Both the position numbers and the translations under genes were made by a program. Below, piece after piece: positions 7,401-9,436 of a stretch of DNA of 9,436 nt; within the stretch, counting starts at the first letter, position 1; each line of letters begins with the position of its first letter. The stretch is taken from assembly GCA_003646055.1 (NCBI GenBank), contig QNDZ01000056.1:1-9436 (forward strand), in the 5' to 3' direction. This DNA is from a bacterium. Lineage in GTDB: Bacteria; Hydrothermota; UBA3072; B12-G15. Under the pieces are notes generated by a model that had not been told where the DNA came from, made no database searches, and worked only from the letters and a program-made list of their open reading frames with translations.

Positions 7401-9436
7401 CCATAAAAGATTCATTACCCCCGGGGAATTATAGCATTTCAGGAAGCATTGTTACAGATTCGGGGCAGATGGTTACCAGAGATATAAAACATTTTTGGGT
7501 GGTTGATAATGGGTTAAACCTTGTAATGAAGATAGATAAAGAGATGGGTTCACAAGGGGATTCTTTTCATGTTTCGGTGATATGTGTAAATGCTGATACC
7601 CTTCCTTATGACTCTGTGAGACTGAAAGTATTTGACGATAGCACCTATATTGATACACTTTTAAGTATCGGAGCTAATGGGAGTGACTCATTCCAACTCT
7701 CCATATACCCCGATTCCTCAGAGGAGATTACATCTATGGCAATCCTTCCATCTGGAGATACATTACTTCAGAAGAAACAGATTGTGCTGATAGAGAGTGG
7801 ATTGAGTTGTGATCTGGTTACATCTGGATATTTCGGTATGGAAGGGCTTGAGACATTCACAGAGATTCAGAATTTTTCAACCCTGGGCAAGGAAATTTCT
7901 GTGATCAGATCATTTAGTGAGGACACACTTATAGATACTGTTAATATTGAAGGGAAGGATACATATGTCTTTGTTGATACCTTCTATTCACTTTATTCAG
8001 ACACCTTCAGGGTTGAAATCCACTGGAAGGGGAGGTGTTTTACCTTTTCAAAATACGAAAGATTCGGGATAGATGGGGAAGTCTGCATGGACTCTTATGT
8101 TCAGGTGCCATCTTCAAATGCGGAATGTAATTCTGTTGTAAAAAATAAAGGGCTCTTCCCCCTCGAATTTAGGGCAGTGTATGCGTTATTTCCTTCGGAC
8201 AAAAGAGGGATTTTCAGGCCCATGCTGAGAAGGAAGTTTGAGGATATAGATGGTTTTGAGAAAAGGATTCTTTCATCGGGTGGGGATACCTCGGTTTTTT
8301 ACATCACCCTTCCACCGGGCATAAGTGATACAATTCACCCGATTTTTGGGGAAAAGAGCCCTGGCCAATACACCTTGAAAGCCTTTCTCTTTGCAGAGTC
8401 AACAGGTCTGTTCCTTGATTCCTTATCATCATCTGTAATAGTTGTTCCAGAAAACAGGCTCTCAATAGACACGGTCATCATACCTGACACAAGCAGTGAT
8501 ACCCTTCTCCCGGTTCGGGTAGTTTTGAAAAATTCTTCCATGGATCCATCAGGAGGGGTTGTCTCACTCTCAACAGGTAGTTATTACCGTGAGAAGGATT
8601 TTGAAATATTACCAGATTCTGAGGATACAATTGTATTCAATATGTTCACTCCTATCCCTGAGGGGAATTTCACCCTTGAAGTGGAGATTAAAGGGATAGA
8701 TGCAAAAGAGATGGTAGCGAGTTTTAAACCCAAAATTGTGTTTGACACTCTTCCTTCGGTTTATACAACCAGCAATGGGAAAGGTTGCTTCTTCATCAGA
8801 TTGAGGAACACGGGGAATGGTGAAGGGGAGAGGGTTTTGAAGATGGAATGGGCGGATGTTGTGAACCTTGAGAAGCACATAAACATTCCTGTTGGCAGGG
8901 ATACATCATTCATTGATTCCTTCCCAGTGCCCGAGGATATGCCCGGAGGGATTTACTATTGCAGGTTGAGTGTGCTTAATGATGGTTTCCCTGAGGTTGA
9001 TACATTCATACCTGTTTATGTGGATGGGATAAGGATAACAGCATGGGATTCACTTGACAGGGCAATTTACCTGTCAGGGGATACAATTCACCTCTATGTT
9101 AAACTGATGAACCATTCAACATGGGCTGGAAATCTTTACTCACAGATAAACTATGGAGGAGAAATAATAGATACAACATTTGTTCTCTGTGGAGGTGATT
9201 CAGGTGTGATTGATTATGGTGATACCCTCTGGCTTGCCCCAGGTGGATACTACCTGCTTTCACCAGAGGAATGCAGTTGTGATTCTGTAAGGGTTACTTT
9301 CACAGGTGATTCTGTTTCTGTTTTCTTCAGGACGGATACAGTGCCTGGTGGTGGTGTCTGGACAGAGGTTGATACAACGGTTTATTACCCTGCTGACAAC
9401 TGGCTCCAGTTCCTTATAAGGAACAGAACATCATCA
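1373..9436 (+). CDS. Giant secreted M23 metallopeptidase with Ig-like, amidotransferase-like and propeller domains (3' end outside window)
   Basis: A single uninterrupted frame of 2,688 codons runs from ATG 1373 to the last base of the window, and I read it through without meeting a stop. Order of parts: signal peptide (1-22), M23 peptidase (about 24-150), Ig-like domain (183-318), second Ig-like domain (321-464), Big_5 Ig domain (465-579), uncharacterised beta-rich spacer (580-729), GATase1-like alpha/beta domain (730-930), CARDB-like sandwiches (931-1656), six-bladed propeller (1657-1925), and more CARDB-like sandwiches (1926 onward). M23 enzymes are zinc endopeptidases that usually cut peptidoglycan cross-bridges. 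Here the catalytic set looks intact, so wall cleavage or processing of a surface protein is plausible. The long beta-sandwich run suggests a stalk or adhesin-like surface fibre. Typical M23 proteins are a few hundred residues, so this one is exceptionally long. The C-terminal sorting signal is not visible. It follows the propeller gene by 2 bases. Confidence 0.93.
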   Translation, partial: MRMKIFLIWIFSLSLRTISLLSYPWPVSPFNSAHRITATFGEFRVPYQGQGSYHFHYGVDIGEGAGTKVYPVVDGKIKRWRNREDGWVVVGNFRYVHINPNDLILDTSRVCTTSVTVLGKIGNTERPHLHFAEGIGISNKRNPLREGALTPYSDNSNPEVWSAPNFMFYRQGTNTQLPQNKPMWGKIDLLVRAKDAQSNGSNNVGVYRIGYEITDLNNRVLLPYTEFIRFDDINGSVGLVYDTRRSNNSVYYYWVTNAKNQNRYWNTKLRKGQVWNGADARVNSEAQAPDGKVKVVVRAYDIEGNTNSKNEVVILDNFVPYVESVVVKDKGEERYECYWGLEGERLDKELVKEDSVSAGDTISMRIIFSEVMDTSVISVVMSKGSHVLTFEGSWLGCKKWEGSVFIPEEEDVEGKWQVSIRGRDLAGNYLDSDPGSIGYRDEKGDWNNYSAGNDENHCIYVSSSPPPRVVNTSPSNNENNVPIDKGKVIIKFSKPMDENTTEGAISIIGTNGNGVPIDSFAWEDSNKTMKVFIDTLDYLTEYRVTITDDAMSVDSVRLDGDEDGEPGGNYESTFMTEKPRITMKMVPSSHLFQIPPHEGIHGKVKLDGSTLKKPIYVKLSHKIKGNTSSFAVAGMTFHDTLFPNSVKNVDFSVTPEYEGKIKIECYAVFLYNETKKDTIANTGGSFSAIDTTNKKWGPGGDHADDNQSPGNVSYPCGIVIDQDTTDYTDKVGVFVNGWGLGYAHLMGMFGIKVVPVFEDLLYWIDWDKPLNEVISLLVIGSGSLAEFSQDEEFRERLSEFVVSGGNLLVLAQPYGYNYSVVPGNIEAHGWHENISCFINSGVIDHWHPIFSGQTRSMLDLRVDGKITVYPVNTEVLVRKRITGVPVLVSYVYGMGRVIVSSMYSDWGFGHGHCSNEEVRLLRDLTTWAMDPDMEIPEFYPDSSVSVPVEIRNEGVNSMVAERCILYIETPNRSLYDSLTIDLNLPPDSEYIYVWEADSLPRNIGLWVIDYRLFDGIGNQIQGLRRGAIFAQRPREISGVNYDRIDIDVQSSCNKVFPGDTVHFNLTLHNAGDTVFNGKLIIRGYTRGWITIEDSITNWSIAKDSTLVFNFSSPIMEPTGFNFGVYSQDDHFYEDYFSNAVARGYANITLGKVSVDFAEDSVSILHPVTDTLCYEYIVKNKSEVPCFVNVYNGFYRNDSLINNICSDSFLLEPFGEVRVNHELDYKDVMGDIIIKLHVFHKGHNIGSRSKGISILYPPVQCSLSVPDSFDYSGDNYFTAYIIREGSYIPPGVLKVTGKDYADSVVIDTFLFVQETSFVFNFRPSNWHNNDYIKAVYTYGEQKAISQKNVLMGRAFILKEPFPMNPGGQDVLPGDTLGFLEIVEGYGRLKNIPVEAILFIDSVCIDTLYDSININPGEVETLKFKVYIDTTLAEKELTYGYGMRCMDIDIFRKGYRNLYVKGAFARFVLPAGDTFSINDSLWIKIVNPVKKTSVVNVIQTMLSKDGRNFNLGGFGEITIPGRDSVVLKKKIPEIVEGEYILNVDAFSLVGESNIFDYYNGVEVFIDGITGGINVSTPKDYYRIRERIPFHSFYQNGDFGLSGVETLKVYTKTDTMGIFPADEPCQFYGVHYGGNGVVLDATYTLVGIFPPEKKKRISHTKGDFMDLLAEDEFHHIWHYDGMYMCEYENVDRVVKDFRIDSTSVGEVCDMEVKNGVIYLCSPDSGKIYKFSTNDGNMIGKIKPHAEITLVKGFGIREDGNLLILDNNRIIEISPEGDSLLTIGIPDSVQPIEMEYYSGSIYLLLPDKVLLFNGLGWESFALEDSGTYISMDLSSEGKVGLVYEKNGEYYLSLYGSDHSFETECMIRTGGNGFYAHCFHKRDIYVLAWSYPEFDVYREFGRDYGVILLSPFDEHFSYMLMSYTSDDEVNSGEIEYRVGSFEDFRADNLVPLEYVIGDTALPYQWVILRGDYQDSPVFRELNFRLKVFDAADTIVYIDTIPLSLQPSGSFSISDTIKDSLPPGNYSISGSIVTDSGQMVTRDIKHFWVVDNGLNLVMKIDKEMGSQGDSFHVSVICVNADTLPYDSVRLKVFDDSTYIDTLLSIGANGSDSFQLSIYPDSSEEITSMAILPSGDTLLQKKQIVLIESGLSCDLVTSGYFGMEGLETFTEIQNFSTLGKEISVIRSFSEDTLIDTVNIEGKDTYVFVDTFYSLYSDTFRVEIHWKGRCFTFSKYERFGIDGEVCMDSYVQVPSSNAECNSVVKNKGLFPLEFRAVYALFPSDKRGIFRPMLRRKFEDIDGFEKRILSSGGDTSVFYITLPPGISDTIHPIFGEKSPGQYTLKAFLFAESTGLFLDSLSSSVIVVPENRLSIDTVIIPDTSSDTLLPVRVVLKNSSMDPSGGVVSLSTGSYYREKDFEILPDSEDTIVFNMFTPIPEGNFTLEVEIKGIDAKEMVASFKPKIVFDTLPSVYTTSNGKGCFFIRLRNTGNGEGERVLKMEWADVVNLEKHINIPVGRDTSFIDSFPVPEDMPGGIYYCRLSVLNDGFPEVDTFIPVYVDGIRITAWDSLDRAIYLSGDTIHLYVKLMNHSTWAGNLYSQINYGGEIIDTTFVLCGGDSGVIDYGDTLWLAPGGYYLLSPEECSCDSVRVTFTGDSVSVFFRTDTVPGGGVWTEVDTTVYYPADNWLQFLIRNRTSS
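1442..1822 (+). other. M23 (LytM/lysostaphin-type) peptidase domain, catalytic residues present
   Basis: Residues about 24-150. The LytM-type HxxxD motif appears as HYGVD (His56, Asp60), the second conserved signature as HLH (His128, His130), and the intermediate catalytic histidine as YVH (His97). From knowledge of the family, His56, Asp60 and His130 bind zinc, and His97 and His128 take part in catalysis. Strand motifs typical of the fold are also visible: ITATFGEF before the first His, VYPVVDGKIKRW after it, and LGKIGNTERPHLHF at the second site. The core is compact, about 100 residues between the outer motifs. An active peptidase is likely. The substrate is inferred to be peptidoglycan but is not shown. 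Confidence 0.9.
1919..2326 (+). other. Ig-like domain following the peptidase
   Basis: Residues about 183-318. Alternating strand patterns start with GKIDLLVRAKD and end with DGKVKVVVRAYDIEGNTNS and VVILDN, typical of an extracellular Ig or fibronectin-type sandwich. It includes an aromatic segment, SVYYYWVTNAKNQNRYW. The exact family is not named with confidence. It probably positions the peptidase. Confidence 0.55.
2333..2764 (+). other. Second Ig-like domain
   Basis: Residues about 321-464. It opens with YVESVVVKD, the segment shared with the upstream fragment. It contains SAGDTISMRIIFSE (Gly359-Asp360-Thr361) and a closing strand, WQVSIRGRDLAGNY, a pattern seen in bacterial Ig-like domains. 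The coding DNA here is strikingly poor in cytosine on the + strand. Confidence 0.5.
2765..3109 (+). other. Big_5-type bacterial Ig-like domain
   Basis: Residues 465-579. The hallmarks of this family are clear: RVVNTSPSNNENNVPIDKG, then VIIKFSKPMDENTT, a middle WEDSNKTMKVFI strand, LTEYRVTITDDAMS, and a final YESTFMTEKP strand. Big_5 domains are structural spacers in secreted proteins, and I see no catalytic feature. Confidence 0.8.
3110..3559 (+). other. Uncharacterised beta-rich spacer
   Basis: Residues 580-729. Probable beta-strands (VKLSHKIKG, VDFSVTPEYEGKIKIECYAVF) are followed by a Gly/Asp-rich linker (WGPGGDHADDNQSPG) that leads into the alpha/beta domain. I recognise no family. The first part may be one more Ig-type sandwich. 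Confidence 0.4.
3560..4162 (+). other. Class-I glutamine-amidotransferase-like alpha/beta domain, probably non-catalytic
   Basis: Residues 730-930. Alternating strands and helices fit the GATase1-like/DUF4350-type flavodoxin-like fold: VGVFV (731-735), IKVVPVF, VISLLVIGSG (773-782), helix FRERLSEFVVSGG, strand NLLVLAQ (806-812), HPIFSG (847-852), and YGMGRVIVSS (892-901), followed by a final helix, RLLRDLTTWAMD. The nucleophile-elbow cysteine of true amidotransferases is not seen after the third strand, where GSGSL stands instead. A binding or structural role is therefore more likely than glutaminase activity. An H-x-H-C cluster (His910, His912, Cys913) near the end might bind metal. The family assignment is by fold pattern only. 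Confidence 0.55.
4163..6340 (+). other. First run of CARDB-like beta-sandwich domains
   Basis: Residues about 931-1656, roughly seven domains of about 100 residues. CARDB-type signatures recur: a strand ending in Asn plus Gly or Ser, such as VPVEIRNEG (946-954), LTLHNAG (1065-1071) and IVKNKS (1176-1181), and domain openings with a GDT turn at Gly1058, Gly1372 and Gly1470. CARDB (cell adhesion related domain in bacteria) units usually form extended stalks. The copies are highly diverged, so borders are approximate. Confidence 0.6.
6341..7147 (+). other. Six-bladed beta-propeller domain (NHL/SMP-30/TolB-like)
   Basis: Residues 1657-1925. Six similar units start near residues 1661, 1704, 1746, 1787, 1825 and 1869, a period of about 42 residues. 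Each has a strand, a turn, then a second strand of the 'xIYLLxxD' or 'GNLLILD' type. Examples are MEVKNGVIYLCSPDSGKIYKF, split as MEVKNGVIYL and SGKIYKF, then FGIREDGNLLILDNNRIIEI and EYYSGSIYLLLPDKVLLF. Such propellers bind ligands or partner proteins. No catalytic residues are assigned. Confidence 0.65.
7148..9436 (+). other. Second run of CARDB-like beta-sandwich domains, open at the window edge
   Basis: Residues about 1926-2688, at least seven diverged sandwiches. Asn-containing strand ends recur: IQNFS (2165-2169), VKNKG (2256-2260), VLKNSS (2384-2389) and LRNTGNGEG (2477-2485). The GD[ST] opening turns lie at Gly2062 and Gly2569. 'LPPG', 'IPEG' or 'MPGG' turns precede the last strand of several units (LPPGNYSISG, IPEGNFTLEV, MPGGIYYCRL). 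The run continues beyond the window, so total length and anchoring are unknown. Confidence 0.6.

Noticed and set aside
8609..8878. 89-codon reverse-strand open frame
   Set aside because: Antisense shadow of the continuous giant frame, and the translation resembles no family.
1373..9436. Frameshift or split of the giant gene into several genes
   Set aside because: I read every codon in frame from 1373 to 9436 and met no stop. The frame ends exactly on the last base, and domain signatures stay in the same frame throughout.
1..9436. CRISPR array, transposon, tRNA/rRNA or defence system
   Set aside because: No regular DNA repeats, inverted terminal repeats, transposase motifs or RNA-gene sequences were found. 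Nearly every base is in the three forward frames.

Overview
The window is a compact, gene-dense stretch of bacterial DNA, transcribed entirely on the + strand. It holds the tail of one gene, one complete gene, and the first 2,688 codons of a giant gene that runs off the right edge. Overall base composition is AT-leaning. ATA (Ile) and AGA/AGG (Arg) codons are common, and both visible starts carry a perfect AAGGAGG Shine-Dalgarno sequence. Giant Ig-rich secreted proteins of this kind are, from general knowledge, typical of uncultured FCB-type or candidate-phylum bacteria (WOR-3/Stahlbacteria-like genomes come to mind). The sequence alone does not fix the taxon, and that assignment is an inference.

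Layout. (1) 1-144: 3' end of an upstream reading frame whose first visible residues (YVESVMVK) closely match a segment of the giant gene. Its stop overlaps the next start as ATGA. (2) 141-1370: a 409-residue secreted beta-propeller-like protein. (3) 1373-9436: a giant exported protein, starting 2 bases after the previous stop and uninterrupted to the window end. No intergenic gap is longer than 2 bases, so there is no room inside the window for a promoter or terminator between genes. The three frames look like one operon.

The giant protein begins with a signal peptide. It continues with an M23 (LytM/lysostaphin-type) metallopeptidase domain with a full set of metal and catalytic residues, two Ig-like domains, a Big_5-type Ig domain, a spacer, a class-I-glutamine-amidotransferase-like alpha/beta domain without the usual nucleophile, a long run of CARDB-like beta-sandwiches, a six-bladed propeller with a period of about 42 residues, and a second run of CARDB-like domains that is still open at the edge. 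The C-terminus, and therefore the anchoring or sorting signal, is not visible.

Together the genes suggest a co-expressed set of cell-surface or secreted proteins: a propeller protein and a very long stalk-like protein with a peptidase head. I see no mobile element, CRISPR array, RNA gene or defence system. The novelty, if any, lies in the giant protein's architecture and in hints of duplication and compositional mosaicism around it.
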